This document shows positions 1 through 7,381 of a DNA stretch of 11,054 nt, in pieces; position 1 is the stretch's first letter; every line of letters starts with the position of its first letter. Below the pieces are notes generated by a model. The model ran no database searches. It saw only the letters and a program-made list of their open reading frames with translations, and was not told the DNA's origin. Location: assembly GCA_964394625.1 (NCBI GenBank), contig CAYMYK010000094.1:1-11054 (forward strand), written 5' to 3'. The position numbers and the translations under genes are program-made. Source of the DNA: JAUVYV01 sp964394625. GTDB lineage: Bacteria; Planctomycetota; Phycisphaerae; Sedimentisphaerales; Anaerobacaceae.

Positions 1-2
1 TT

Positions 3-929
3 GTCAGCAACAGGAAGATGCGCTTCGAGCACGTTGACTGTACATTCCGTGTTAAGGGCAGAGCTCCCGAACTGTGGCTGCCGGATACCGGCCAAATACG
101 CAAATGCGCCCTTTACGATTCTCTCGATGGGGCAACTCGACTACCGCTTTGCTTGGGGCCGGCCGGTTCCGTGTTTGTAGTCTTTCGAGAGCCGCTCGAC
201 GGACGTAACGTTGTATCGCTAAGCAAAAACGGTGAGAAAATTTTCCCCGGACTGCGAAATCCTTCCGGTGACTTCACCACCCCCGAGCTGTGGCAAAATC
301 AAAACGGTGATATCGAATTTGTCGCCGACCGGGTCGGAAAATATCTTATCGAGACCGCAGCCGGCAGAAAAATCCCTATTGATATTGATTCCGTCCCGGA
401 TGCTTTTCAAATCGAAGGCCCCTGGGACGTTCATTTCCCGGCCGGCTGGGGTGCGCCACCCTCGAAGCTGTTTAGTGAGCTAATCTCCTGGACCAAAGCT
501 GACGAAGATGCGATAAAGTACTTCTCCGGTATTGCGACATACAACAAAAAATTCGAGATACCCGGCGAGCTTGTTGCAGATGATATCAAGCTCGTCCTTG
601 ACCTCGGCAAAGTCAGAGAGGTCGCGGATGTTTACCTTAACGGCCGACACCTCGGCATCTTATGGAAACAGCCGTACAGAATTGATATTACAGGTGCAGC
701 CGGGCCTGGTTCGAACAATCTCCTGATTGAGGTTGCAAATAACTGGAATAACCGCCTCGTCGGCGATGGTAAGCTGCCTGAAGAGAGACGCTTCACACAT
801 ACGAATATCGTCAAAGGGCCGACCGCCTGGATGAGACCCTGGAAGAATGTGGATTTGCTCGAGTCCGGCCTCATTGGACCTGTACGGCTTCTCCCCGCAA
901 AGAAAGTCCGCCTTGATGTGTCTCAATAG
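3..929 (+). CDS. Alpha-L-rhamnosidase-like glycoside hydrolase (GH106 type), C-terminal part
   Basis: The frame is open to the window edge, so the start and the catalytic domain lie to the left; about 308 C-terminal residues are visible. They begin with a piece typical of the region after the GH106 barrel: S-N-R, then VDCTFRVKGRAPELWLPDTG and a short beta-rich stretch ending GSVFVVF. After a linker comes a galactose-binding-like beta-sandwich with F-x-G-I-A-T-Y-x-K-x-F, LVLDLGKV, VYLNGRHLGILWKQPYRIDI and a tail with NNWNNRLVGD. That order is known from large secreted rhamnosidases that remove terminal L-rhamnose from plant or algal polysaccharides such as rhamnogalacturonan. The barrel and its acidic catalytic residues are out of view, so the substrate is inferred from family resemblance only. 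GH2-like enzymes share the sandwich domain and are the alternative. The stop is TAG at 927-929. The permease follows on the same strand after 111 bases. Confidence 0.78.
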   Translation, partial: VSNRKMRFEHVDCTFRVKGRAPELWLPDTGQIRKCALYDSLDGATRLPLCLGPAGSVFVVFREPLDGRNVVSLSKNGEKIFPGLRNPSGDFTTPELWQNQNGDIEFVADRVGKYLIETAAGRKIPIDIDSVPDAFQIEGPWDVHFPAGWGAPPSKLFSELISWTKADEDAIKYFSGIATYNKKFEIPGELVADDIKLVLDLGKVREVADVYLNGRHLGILWKQPYRIDITGAAGPGSNNLLIEVANNWNNRLVGDGKLPEERRFTHTNIVKGPTAWMRPWKNVDLLESGLIGPVRLLPAKKVRLDVSQ

Positions 930-1040
930 CTTGGTTCACGTCCGGTTCGGTATAATCCCGCCTGTAATACTTGTGCTGTAGAGTCGATACGGTTATTATC
1001 CGCTGATTTTGTTGTTTCTGAGTTTTTGACGGGCGAAACA

Positions 1041-2387
1041 ATGTGGCTGATAGTTCTCCTTTTTCTTTGCGTCATTTTCATAGTGGTCTCGACGACTAAG
1101 CTGAAGCTTCATCCCTTTCTTGCGCTCCTCGCCGCCGCATTGGGCTACGGCATCCTCTGCGGAAGAATGAACCTTATTGATGTAATTGATAGTATCAAGG
1201 CCGGTTTTGGCGGGACAATCGGCCATATCGGTATCGTCATACTGGCCGGCTCGGTGATAGGAACATTCCTGGAAAAAAGCGGCGGGGCTTTGAACCTTGC
1301 TCAGGGGCTCTTGAAGGTGGTGGGCGCCAAAAACGTTCCTTTGGCAATGAGTATTGTTGGCTATATCGTAAGTGTCCCTGTTTTCTGTGATTCGGGCTTT
1401 GTGCTCTTGTCGCCGTTGTGCAGGGCGCTGTCACGCAGGGCAAAAGTACCCCTGGCGGCAAGTGCGATAGCGCTTAGCTTGGGGTTATATGCGACGCATA
1501 CGATGGTTCCGCCTACACCCGGACCTGTTGCAGCGGCGGGAATGCTCAAGGCGGATTTGGGTTTAGTGATTCTATGGGGCGGGCTGGTTAGTTTGATTAC
1601 CCTAACTGCGGGATGGTTGTTCGCTGTGAAGTTCGCAGCGAAAGTGCCCCTGGCGAACGAGCCGACCGGTGAGACCGATGTCAATGTTGACTCTTCGAAT
1701 AAAGGGCCTTCGGCTGTCAAATCTGTAATTCCAATTCTGCTGCCAATCGTGCTGATTGTGGCTAAGTCAAGAGCCGAGTATCCCACACATCCGCTGGGTG
1801 ACAGCGAAAAAATGCTGGGCGTTATCGGCTTTGTCGGGCATCCGGTAGTGGCGTTGTTGCTGGGGGTGCTTTTTTCGTTTCTGTTGCCGAAAAAACCGAC
1901 GCCGAATATGTTGAGCGCCTCGGGTTGGGTCGGCCAGGCGGTGCTGTCGGCGGCGGCGATAATTATCATCACCGGCTGTGGCGGGGCCTTTGGAAAGGTG
2001 CTTCAGAACTCGGGCATCTCGGATGTGGTCGGTGCTCAGCTCGGCCAGGAGACGGCTCTCAGTATCTGGCTGCCTTTTATATTGGCCGCTGCCTTGAAAA
2101 CTGCGCAGGGCTCTTCAACGGTTGCGATAATAACCACCGCAGGTATAGTGGCGCCGCTTCTTGGAACACTGGGACTTGACTCTGTCAACGCTCGCGCTCT
2201 GGCGGTAGTGGCAATAGGCGCCGGTTCTATGGTCGTCAGCCATGCCAACGACAGTTACTTCTGGGTCGTCACCGGCCTGAGCAAAATGAGCGTGAAGCAG
2301 GGATACAAACTCCAGACCTTGGGAACCTTTGTTCAGGGTATTGTCGCCGCCGTAACACTGTGGGTGGTAAGCTTGATAGCGCTGTAA
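1041..2387 (+). CDS. gntP: GntP-family gluconate/sugar-acid:H+ symporter
   Basis: This is an inner-membrane permease of the gluconate:proton symporter family. The product is 448 residues from ATG 1041, close to the usual 440-450. An in-frame TTG at 1026 would add five residues; neither start has a good Shine-Dalgarno, and ATG puts the first membrane helix (MWLIVLLFLCVIFIVV) at the N-terminus as is normal for the family. About a dozen hydrophobic segments span the protein. Family signatures are GFGGTIGHIGIVILAGS near 55-71, VPVFCDSGFVLL at 112-123, ATHTMVPPTPGP at 151-162, TGCGGAFGKVLQ from 321, LKTAQGSSTVA near 352 and SHANDSYFWVV at 400-410. The family includes importers of gluconate, idonate, D-serine and other small hydroxyacids, so the substrate is not fixed by homology. 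The glycerate kinase 51 bases downstream suggests glycerate or a glycerate-yielding acid as an alternative to gluconate. Confidence 0.93.
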   Translation: MWLIVLLFLCVIFIVVSTTKLKLHPFLALLAAALGYGILCGRMNLIDVIDSIKAGFGGTIGHIGIVILAGSVIGTFLEKSGGALNLAQGLLKVVGAKNVPLAMSIVGYIVSVPVFCDSGFVLLSPLCRALSRRAKVPLAASAIALSLGLYATHTMVPPTPGPVAAAGMLKADLGLVILWGGLVSLITLTAGWLFAVKFAAKVPLANEPTGETDVNVDSSNKGPSAVKSVIPILLPIVLIVAKSRAEYPTHPLGDSEKMLGVIGFVGHPVVALLLGVLFSFLLPKKPTPNMLSASGWVGQAVLSAAAIIIITGCGGAFGKVLQNSGISDVVGAQLGQETALSIWLPFILAAALKTAQGSSTVAIITTAGIVAPLLGTLGLDSVNARALAVVAIGAGSMVVSHANDSYFWVVTGLSKMSVKQGYKLQTLGTFVQGIVAAVTLWVVSLIAL

Positions 2388-2438
2388 AAACTTGCCGTCT
2401 TTGTCACCCTGACACTACTTAAACCGCGTTCGTGCCTT

Positions 2439-3563
2439 ATGAAGATTGTAGTTGCAATGGACTCGTTCAAGGCAAGTTTATCCGCTGCCGAGGCGTGCGG
2501 CATTGTCGCCGATGCCGTCGGAGAATATATGCCGACCGCTGTGGTCGTTAAAAAGCCGATGGCGGACGGCGGCGAGGGGACTGCACGGGTGATGATGGAT
2601 GCCTCCGACGGCCAATGGGTCCCTCAAACAGTGACCGGCCCTTTTGAGGATATGCGCGTTAAGGCCGGTTTTGCATGGTTTCAAACCGATAGAACGGCTG
2701 TTGTGGAAATGGCTGCCGCCAGCGGCCTTGAGCTTCTCAGTCGAGACCAATTGAATCCGATGAAGACGACTACTTACGGCACGGGAGAACTGATAAAAAA
2801 AGCATCCGAGTATGGAGCCGAAAAGATTCTTCTGGCAGTCGGAGGAAGCGCAACCGTGGACGGCGGTGTCGGGGCGGCAGCGGCGCTGGGCTGGGCCTTC
2901 CTTGACGCAAAGGGCAGTCCGGTTCCGCCTGGTGGAATGGGGCTTTTGAAGATAGAAAAAATAGTGAGGCCGAAAGAATTGCATCTGCCGCCTGTGGAAG
3001 TTCTGTGCGATGTTGACAATCCGCTTTGCGGGGACAACGGAGCGGCAAAAGTGTATGCCCCTCAGAAAGGTGCGACCGACCGGATGGTTGACCGCCTTGA
3101 GAAAGGCCTTGCTCATCTTGCAGCGATTGTAACTAAGCAGCTTGGTCGTGATATTCAGGACCTGCCCGGTGCGGCAGCGGCAGGGGGGCTGGCGGCCGGA
3201 GCGGCGGCGTTTATGAATGCCGCTATAGTATCCGGTATAGAGGTCGTGATGGCCCGCAGCAAGCTTGCCGACGAGCTGAAAAACGCCGACTGCGTAATTA
3301 CAGGCGAGGGCCGCTTTGATTCACAGTCGCTGCAGGGAAAAGTTGTCTCTGGTATATGCAGAATGGCCCGGAAGTATGCCGTTCGAGTAGCTGTCCTGGC
3401 TGGACAGATTGCTGTTGCAGCGAAAGAATATGAGCGATTCGGGATTGTCGATGCTCTCGCCTGCCGCAGCAAAGGTATGACCGTGGAATACGCTGTACGG
3501 CACAGCCGGGCCTTGCTGCATGATGCCGCCCATGAGCTTGCCCAACGGCTGTCAATAAAATAG
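2439..3563 (+). CDS. glxK: Glycerate 2-kinase (GarK/GlxK family)
   Basis: This 374-residue protein has the normal length for the GarK/GlxK family of cytoplasmic ATP-dependent glycerate kinases, which are unrelated to the GckA/MOFRL type. In enteric members the product is 2-phosphoglycerate, which feeds lower glycolysis. Visible family motifs are MKIVVAMDSFKASLSA at the N-terminus, KPMADGGEGT at 39-48, VGGSATVDGGVGAA from about 134, CDVDNPLCG at 190-198, GAAAAGGLAAGAAAF from 244 and VITGEGRFDSQSLQGK from about 286. No key block is missing. The ATG at 2439 fits the conserved N-terminus, although no strong ribosome-binding site precedes it. It lies 51 bases after the permease on the same strand with no hairpin between, so the two are probably co-transcribed. 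Glycerate would come from tartronate semialdehyde (glyoxylate, galactarate or glucarate breakdown) or directly through the permease. I see no terminator after the stop. Confidence 0.95.
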   Translation: MKIVVAMDSFKASLSAAEACGIVADAVGEYMPTAVVVKKPMADGGEGTARVMMDASDGQWVPQTVTGPFEDMRVKAGFAWFQTDRTAVVEMAAASGLELLSRDQLNPMKTTTYGTGELIKKASEYGAEKILLAVGGSATVDGGVGAAAALGWAFLDAKGSPVPPGGMGLLKIEKIVRPKELHLPPVEVLCDVDNPLCGDNGAAKVYAPQKGATDRMVDRLEKGLAHLAAIVTKQLGRDIQDLPGAAAAGGLAAGAAAFMNAAIVSGIEVVMARSKLADELKNADCVITGEGRFDSQSLQGKVVSGICRMARKYAVRVAVLAGQIAVAAKEYERFGIVDALACRSKGMTVEYAVRHSRALLHDAAHELAQRLSIK

Positions 3564-3921
3564 AACCTGACTCAAACCCGGCAAGCCCATACAGAACAAA
3601 CCGGCGGGGCACCTTTCGGCAATCACTTCGCTGCTTACGGCTGTTATGGCAATTCCCTTCTTTGTAATATCCGTTCTCAGAATCGAGAGTTTACATCGAA
3701 AGTGCGTCCCAGCCGCTCAAAATTCACTATCTGCCACAACAGAATTCAACAATATCGCCTAAAGCCGAACCGGCATCAGGCCGATATTTCAATGCCTGTG
3801 CTGTCACGCGCAAGCCGTACTATAATCGTGCCGGGGATTTTGATTATAGGAACTTTACGGCATAAGCGGAGACCACGGCAAACTGAGACCGGCCGAAGGA
3901 AACCTTAAATGGAGAATTGTT
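3564..3921. other. Intergenic region without a recognised gene
   Basis: This 358-base stretch separates the glycerate kinase from the CBS-domain gene. The only sizeable open frame (3702-3908) is rich in Arg, His and Pro, has no ribosome-binding site and resembles no family I know, so I leave it out. I found no hairpin with a T-run after the kinase. The right part holds a perfect TATAAT hexamer at 3821-3826 and a good Shine-Dalgarno at 3911-3915, and so probably carries the promoter and leader of the CBS gene. Confidence 0.5.
3821..3826 (+). promoter_or_regulatory. Candidate -10 element upstream of the CBS gene
   Basis: A perfect TATAAT lies 95 bases before the CBS start in a region where a promoter is expected. 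No convincing -35 sits at 16-18 bases; the nearest resemblance (CTGTCA at 3801-3806) is spaced by only 14. Low confidence. Confidence 0.2.
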
Positions 3922-4839
3922 ATGGCAGATGAAAATTTCCAGGCAGTCGGTAATAACGGTCTCGAAACGGCAAACCCCGCCCAGACCCCCTCGGCTGTTT
4001 GTGAACAATCGCCACAGGAGAAAACAAAGGCAAAGGACATCGCGCAATATGGAATCGTCACAATCCGCAAGGATTCGTCCGTCTATCAGGCCATAGCCCT
4101 GATGGCCAAAGGTAATGTCACCGGCCTGCCCGTCGTTGACGATTCGGGCCTCGTCGGAATAATCTCCGAAAAAGACGTATTGAAGCTCCTCTACGACACC
4201 GAGTTCGTCGCCGGAAGCGTGGCGAATTATATGACCGAAGATGTCATCACCTTCGACGAGCAAGCCCAGCTCACCGAAATCTGCGACTGCCTGGTAAGCA
4301 ACAGCTTCCGAAGAGTCCCGATATTACATAACGGCAAACTCGCAGCCATAATAACCAGGGCGGACCTTATCAGGGCCGGGCAGCATAAGTTCAGGCCGCG
4401 CCCCGCCGACATCTCAACGCCGCATTCGAACGTCCTTACGGCGGCGGATATAATGAAATGCGGCCTGCTCACCGTCAAGAGATACTCGCCAATCTACCAG
4501 GCGATGGGCATAATCGCCAAAAGAAACATCACCGGCCTACCCGTCGTTGACGACAGTTTGAACCTCGTCGGCATCATCTCCGAAAAAGATATGCTAAAGC
4601 TGCTCTACGACCCCGGCGCAAAACCCGGTTTCGTCAGGGACTTTATGACCGAAGACGTAATCACTTTCGATACCGACGACTGCCTCTTCGAGATATGTCA
4701 CTGCCTGATAAACAACAACTTCCGACGCGTCCCAATCCTCGACCACGGCAAGCTCACCGGCATCATCAGCAGGACTGACATAATGCAGTATATCCTCAAA
4801 AACAGGACCCACTTCTTCCGCAAAAAGCCCAAAGAATAA
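3922..4839 (+). CDS. Stand-alone protein of four CBS domains
   Basis: The 305-residue protein consists of two tandem Bateman modules and no catalytic domain. After a polar N-terminal tail of about 36 residues, CBS1 spans roughly 37-92, CBS2 103-155, CBS3 175-230 and CBS4 241-292. The two halves are obvious copies: GLPVVDDSGLVGIISEKD versus GLPVVDDSLNLVGIISEKD, MTEDVITFD in both, and RRVPILHNGKL versus RRVPILDHGKL. CBS pairs are known to bind adenine nucleotides or S-adenosyl compounds and to act as energy or ligand sensors; what this one controls cannot be read from the sequence. No signal peptide or membrane segment is seen, so it is probably cytoplasmic. The start is well supported by GGAGA at 3911-3915, six bases before the ATG. 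It appears to be a single-gene unit, converging with the next gene across 42 bases. The C-terminus is basic (KNRTHFFRKKPKE). Confidence 0.92.
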   Translation: MADENFQAVGNNGLETANPAQTPSAVCEQSPQEKTKAKDIAQYGIVTIRKDSSVYQAIALMAKGNVTGLPVVDDSGLVGIISEKDVLKLLYDTEFVAGSVANYMTEDVITFDEQAQLTEICDCLVSNSFRRVPILHNGKLAAIITRADLIRAGQHKFRPRPADISTPHSNVLTAADIMKCGLLTVKRYSPIYQAMGIIAKRNITGLPVVDDSLNLVGIISEKDMLKLLYDPGAKPGFVRDFMTEDVITFDTDDCLFEICHCLINNNFRRVPILDHGKLTGIISRTDIMQYILKNRTHFFRKKPKE

Positions 4840-4881
4840 TCCTCATCACACACCACCTTTGGGCCGTTTGATTGAAGCCCC

Positions 4882-5853
4882 TCACGGCGTCGCCCCGGCA
4901 GTAAATTCCTTCTGTGTCCTTGCGTCCCAGACTCTGGTGCCAGCGGGAAAATTAACATCAAAATCCTCCTGCGACAGCCCGAGGTTGATCTTGATCGGTG
5001 CCGTTACGCTGAACCCATTGGCATTCGGGCTCCCTGGAGTCGTTATTATCCCGCTCGAAGGAAAATACAGCCCTTCGCCAACTTGCTCGAGCGATAGAAT
5101 GTCCGCCGTGAACGCAACTCTGGACCCTTTTGGTCCAGAGTTTATATACTCGAACCTGACTGGCGTGTAGTTATGGTCCACTGAACAGTATATCTTACGG
5201 CACGGGGTCCTGGTCGTCTCCTGGAGCAAGTTAACACAAATCGTATTGAAATCGTTAATCCTTGAAATCTCGCCATTTATAACCACCAGATTTGACATCC
5301 TCAGTAGCTCCGACAGAGGTACTGCATCTGCATCGAGCGCCGGGCGGAACACAGAAAATCCCATGGGAGTCAACACAATACTTGTAAATGGGTTCTTTTC
5401 TGTTATCCATCCTGACTCAGACAATTTCTTTGTGTCACTCTGACTGTCAAACTGCTTGCCAACATGACCGTCATAGGAGGTCTCGCTGACCACAGCGAGC
5501 GTACTCCCATCGGGCCTGTTGAAGGTCGTTCTTTCTTTCGACCAGAGACGCCAGTGCCTCCCGGTCGCGTTTCCATTCGCGTCACTCATCTTTGACGCAC
5601 GCATCTCAAATTCACGGAGACCATCGCAGGGGATCAGAATTCTGTTCGAATCATCGGGGCTCAACTCCCCTCTTGTCAGAGGCGGCATTTCATACCATTC
5701 GTATGCGATGGAAATATCTCCCAGAAAGCTTTCCGCCTTTTCGACGGCACTGCATAGTTCCATTGGAGTGACCTCGGCTGTGCATGTCACCGTGTGTGTC
5801 AATAGAAGACATCCGGAAACCATAACAAAAGCCAACCCGCAAATTCTCATCAT
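4882..5853 (-). CDS. Secreted protein of unknown family
   Basis: I do not recognise the family. The product is 323 residues from ATG 5853, or one fewer from the adjacent ATG at 5850, which is better spaced from an AAGGTG ribosome-binding site at 5858-5863. It opens with a signal peptide: MMR, a hydrophobic core through about residue 20, then cleavage probably after T-C-T-A. V-S-G-C at about 13-16 fits a lipobox, so a lipoprotein is possible. The rest is soluble and beta-rich, with a late region (CSVDHNYTPVRFEYI, then ADILSLEQVGEGLYFPSSG) and a final NFPAGTRVWDARTQKEF. Alternating strands with a late 'DFxFPxGTxVxD' motif resemble LolA/LolB-like secreted proteins annotated in Planctomycetes; this is a resemblance, not an assignment. 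A longer open frame continues upstream through the N gap, but the signal peptide marks the real start. It is the last gene of the - strand block. Confidence 0.75.
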   Translation of the reverse strand: MMRICGLAFVMVSGCLLLTHTVTCTAEVTPMELCSAVEKAESFLGDISIAYEWYEMPPLTRGELSPDDSNRILIPCDGLREFEMRASKMSDANGNATGRHWRLWSKERTTFNRPDGSTLAVVSETSYDGHVGKQFDSQSDTKKLSESGWITEKNPFTSIVLTPMGFSVFRPALDADAVPLSELLRMSNLVVINGEISRINDFNTICVNLLQETTRTPCRKIYCSVDHNYTPVRFEYINSGPKGSRVAFTADILSLEQVGEGLYFPSSGIITTPGSPNANGFSVTAPIKINLGLSQEDFDVNFPAGTRVWDARTQKEFTAGATP

Positions 5854-6056
5854 AATACACCTTGCTTTCGTTTGAAAAATACCATGCAATAGGAAGTATG
5901 CTCTATCAGCAATCATTTCGAGGACAATCTCCACTTGTGCCCGTTTGGTAGCAATAGCACCATACTGGGCCGAATAGGCGAGTGCAACACGTGTAGGTAA
6001 GTCGCGTGCTGCACGTGGCAATATAGAGTTAAATAATGCATTCCTTACTGATGAAT
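5854..6056. other. Gene-free stretch between the secreted protein and the assembly gap
   Basis: About 200 bases with no gene that I can support. The - strand frame of the downstream gene stays open here, but the translation lacks a start with a ribosome-binding site and resembles nothing known. The stretch probably holds the leader and promoter of the secreted-protein gene; I could not pick out a convincing -35/-10 pair. Confidence 0.4.
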
Positions 6057-6066
6057 NNNNNNNNNN
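6057..6066. other. Assembly gap (ten Ns)
   Basis: Ten consecutive undetermined bases. A round number of Ns is normally a scaffolding placeholder, so the true distance is unknown. The gap cuts the Cys-rich protein gene, and any frame read across it is an artefact. Confidence 0.97.
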
Positions 6067-6337
6067 CGGACAAGCCCAAACAGTACCTATCGGCTGACCC
6101 GGACGGACAAAACGATTGACAATTCCCCTCACAACCCTCATCTCCCACGACACAGGTTCCCAGGCCACCGCCATAATCTCCGCAATTATTGCCTAAACTC
6201 ACACAGGGGCCGGCACCGCCGCCACAGGCCAAAACAATTGCCCCGCTGGGGCCATAGGGAAGGTCTGTGGTCGGAAACTGTGTCAGAACCCCGATGAGAA
6301 CAAGTGCCCAAATACGTCGCTTTGTTTTTGAATTCAT
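6067..6337 (-). CDS. Small Cys-rich secreted protein, 3' end lost in the gap
   Basis: No family recognised. ATG 6337 is preceded by a strong Shine-Dalgarno (AGGAG at 6343-6347, five bases away). Ninety residues are visible before the Ns. The N-terminus MNSKTKRRIWALVLIGVL is a typical basic-plus-hydrophobic signal peptide. The mature part is rich in Gly and holds eight Cys in about 50 residues (A-C-G-G-G, P-C-V, N-N-C-G, T-C-V, G-C-E, N-C-Q, F-C-P, Y-C-L). This suggests disulfide bonds outside the cytoplasm, or less likely metal binding. The start codon lies 11 bases past the stop of the TPR-like gene, whose TGA abuts the Shine-Dalgarno, so the two are surely co-transcribed and may be translationally coupled. 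The C-terminus is unknown because of the gap. Confidence 0.68.
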
Positions 6338-6342
6338 ATTGT

Positions 6343-6347
6343 CTCCT
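6343..6347 (-). promoter_or_regulatory. Ribosome-binding site of the Cys-rich protein gene
   Basis: AGGAG on the - strand, five bases before ATG 6337 and directly after the upstream TGA stop (6349-6351). It fixes the start of the small gene against a longer in-frame alternative at 6415 that would overlap the TPR-like gene. Confidence 0.75.
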
Positions 6348-6348
6348 C

Positions 6349-7023
6349 TCAATTCGTTATACCTAAGGCTACCGCCATCTGCTCTGCGGCTCTTGCGATG
6401 TTCGAGCCCGAACACCTCGTTTCCACTCCCGCCAGGGCGTCAAGTATGTGCTCTCTTGCCGTCTGCGGCAGTTCTTCGCCGGCGGCGCCCAGATCATGAT
6501 ACGACTGTATTATCATGATGTGGGCCGTACATACCTCTTGTGCCTCCGGGAAACGGACCACCATCTGCCTGCAATTATCGACTGCCTCTTCATATTTTCC
6601 CAGCCGTCTTGAGCAGTCGGCTATCCCCAGATACGCCTTTACGGCCAGGGGCGACGATTCACATTCTTTCGTAATCACCTCCAAAAGTTCGACGGTCTTC
6701 TCCAACATGAACCGGCTATCGCCTTCTTCCCGCGCCGCCTCGCTCTTCAGCGCCGTTTCAGACCAATATTCTGCCAAACGGAAAAGCGTCTGTGCCAAAT
6801 AGGGAGAACCTCGGAAAGTATCCACAAGCTCATCCATCATCCTGTCGGCGGCGACGTCGCCGGCCCCGAGAGAAGCCCTTATCTGCGCCCTCGCCTGTTC
6901 AATGTTTGTTGCGCCTTGCGCAAGTGCGGGAGGCGACGCGCCAGCAAACATTACGCCAACGACAAATGCGGCGCAAATCAGGCCGACAACGCCCGACGAT
7001 GTGTTGAGAACCTTCTTAGCCAT
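6349..7023 (-). CDS. Secreted TPR-like helical-repeat protein
   Basis: The product is 224 residues. ATG 7023 has an excellent ribosome-binding site (GGAGGG at 7029-7034, five bases away). The N-terminus has a basic start, a hydrophobic stretch at about 11-30 and a signal-peptidase site after P-A-L-A before Q-G-A, so the protein is exported or periplasmic. The mature part is alpha-helical, with tetratricopeptide-like helices: YLAQTLFRLAEYWSETAL, then LLEVITKECESSPLAVKAYLG and GKYEEAVDNCRQMVVRFPEA, followed by another pair. The block around A-D-C-S-R-R-L-G-K-Y-E-E-A is the clearest TPR unit. TPR proteins are protein-interaction scaffolds; the partner is unknown. It is the first gene of a unit with the small Cys-rich secreted gene (11 bases), so the two may act together at the envelope. 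Three cysteines in the mature part are scattered, without a metal-site pattern. Confidence 0.8.
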   Translation of the reverse strand: MAKKVLNTSSGVVGLICAAFVVGVMFAGASPPALAQGATNIEQARAQIRASLGAGDVAADRMMDELVDTFRGSPYLAQTLFRLAEYWSETALKSEAAREEGDSRFMLEKTVELLEVITKECESSPLAVKAYLGIADCSRRLGKYEEAVDNCRQMVVRFPEAQEVCTAHIMIIQSYHDLGAAGEELPQTAREHILDALAGVETRCSGSNIARAAEQMAVALGITN

Positions 7024-7112
7024 GGTTTCCCTCCGTTCATTGAGAAATGCTCCTGAATGTGTTTGAACCGTGTCATATTCTGAACCTTTCTCCGTTCACA
7101 ATATCTGTGCGC

Positions 7113-7142
7113 AGATTAGCCCCGCTGGCGTCAGGTTGTCAA
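7113..7142 (-). promoter_or_regulatory. Candidate sigma70-type promoter for the TPR-like gene
   Basis: On the - strand a perfect TTGACA (7137-7142) is followed after 18 bases by TAATCT (7113-7118), which matches only three of six -10 positions. An inverted repeat with five-base arms, ATCTG and CAGAT (7103-7116), overlaps the -10 and could be an operator. It would give a leader of roughly 80-90 bases. Confidence 0.3.
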
Positions 7143-7362
7143 GAAAAAAATCGAGAACTTTTGGCGGATTTTTCACTTCTGTGTTCGTAAGTCTTTATAC
7201 GGGGGGGGATACGCGCGAAAAAAATTTTCCGCTTTTTGAAGAAAGATATCGTAGCGTCCCGTCGCTATCGCCACTTTCCCGGCAATTCGCGGCTTTAAGG
7301 AGCGTTTTATAGCAATGGTGTATTCAGGTCGGAATCAACGTCTGGCGAAGGATGATTCAACC

Positions 7363-7379
7363 AGCCGGACGCCCCGGCT
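7363..7379 (-). terminator. Possible terminator hairpin after gnd
   Basis: AGCCGG and CCGGCT form a perfect six-base stem with a five-base loop, beginning three bases after the gnd stop codon. On the - strand it is followed only by a weak T content (GGTTGAAT), not a real U-tract, so it may stabilise the 3' end or terminate weakly. Confidence 0.35.
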
Positions 7380-7381
7380 TG

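Larger units (their letters stand above)
7024..7381. other. Intergenic region between gnd and the TPR-like gene
   Basis: This 358-base stretch holds no gene I can support. In it I see the ribosome-binding site of the TPR-like gene, a candidate - strand promoter (7113-7142), a G8 run on the + strand at 7201-7208, AT-rich runs around 7218-7238, and a small hairpin just after the gnd stop. Its length and the hairpin suggest that the TPR-like gene starts a new transcription unit. Confidence 0.5.

Noticed and set aside
951..956. TATAAT upstream of the permease as a promoter
   Set aside because: No acceptable -35 at 15-18 bases; the hexamer alone is not enough.
1361..1972. 203-codon frame antisense to the permease
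   Set aside because: It lies wholly inside an obvious GntP gene, and the translation looks like reverse-strand shadow.
3702..3908. + strand 68-codon frame in the gap before the CBS gene
   Set aside because: No ribosome-binding site, a composition rich in Arg, His and Pro, and no recognisable motif.
4861..4880. GGGC/GCCC hairpin between the convergent genes
   Set aside because: A stem of only four bases, a 12-base loop and no T-run on either side.
4882..6174. Open frame of 430 codons running through the N gap
   Set aside because: It crosses undetermined bases. A signal peptide and ribosome-binding site place the true start at 5853 or 5850.
6029..6415. Longer version of the Cys-rich frame starting at 6415
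   Set aside because: It would overlap the TPR-like gene by 67 bases and lacks a ribosome-binding site, whereas ATG 6337 has a strong one and begins a signal peptide. The part left of the gap is not joined to it.
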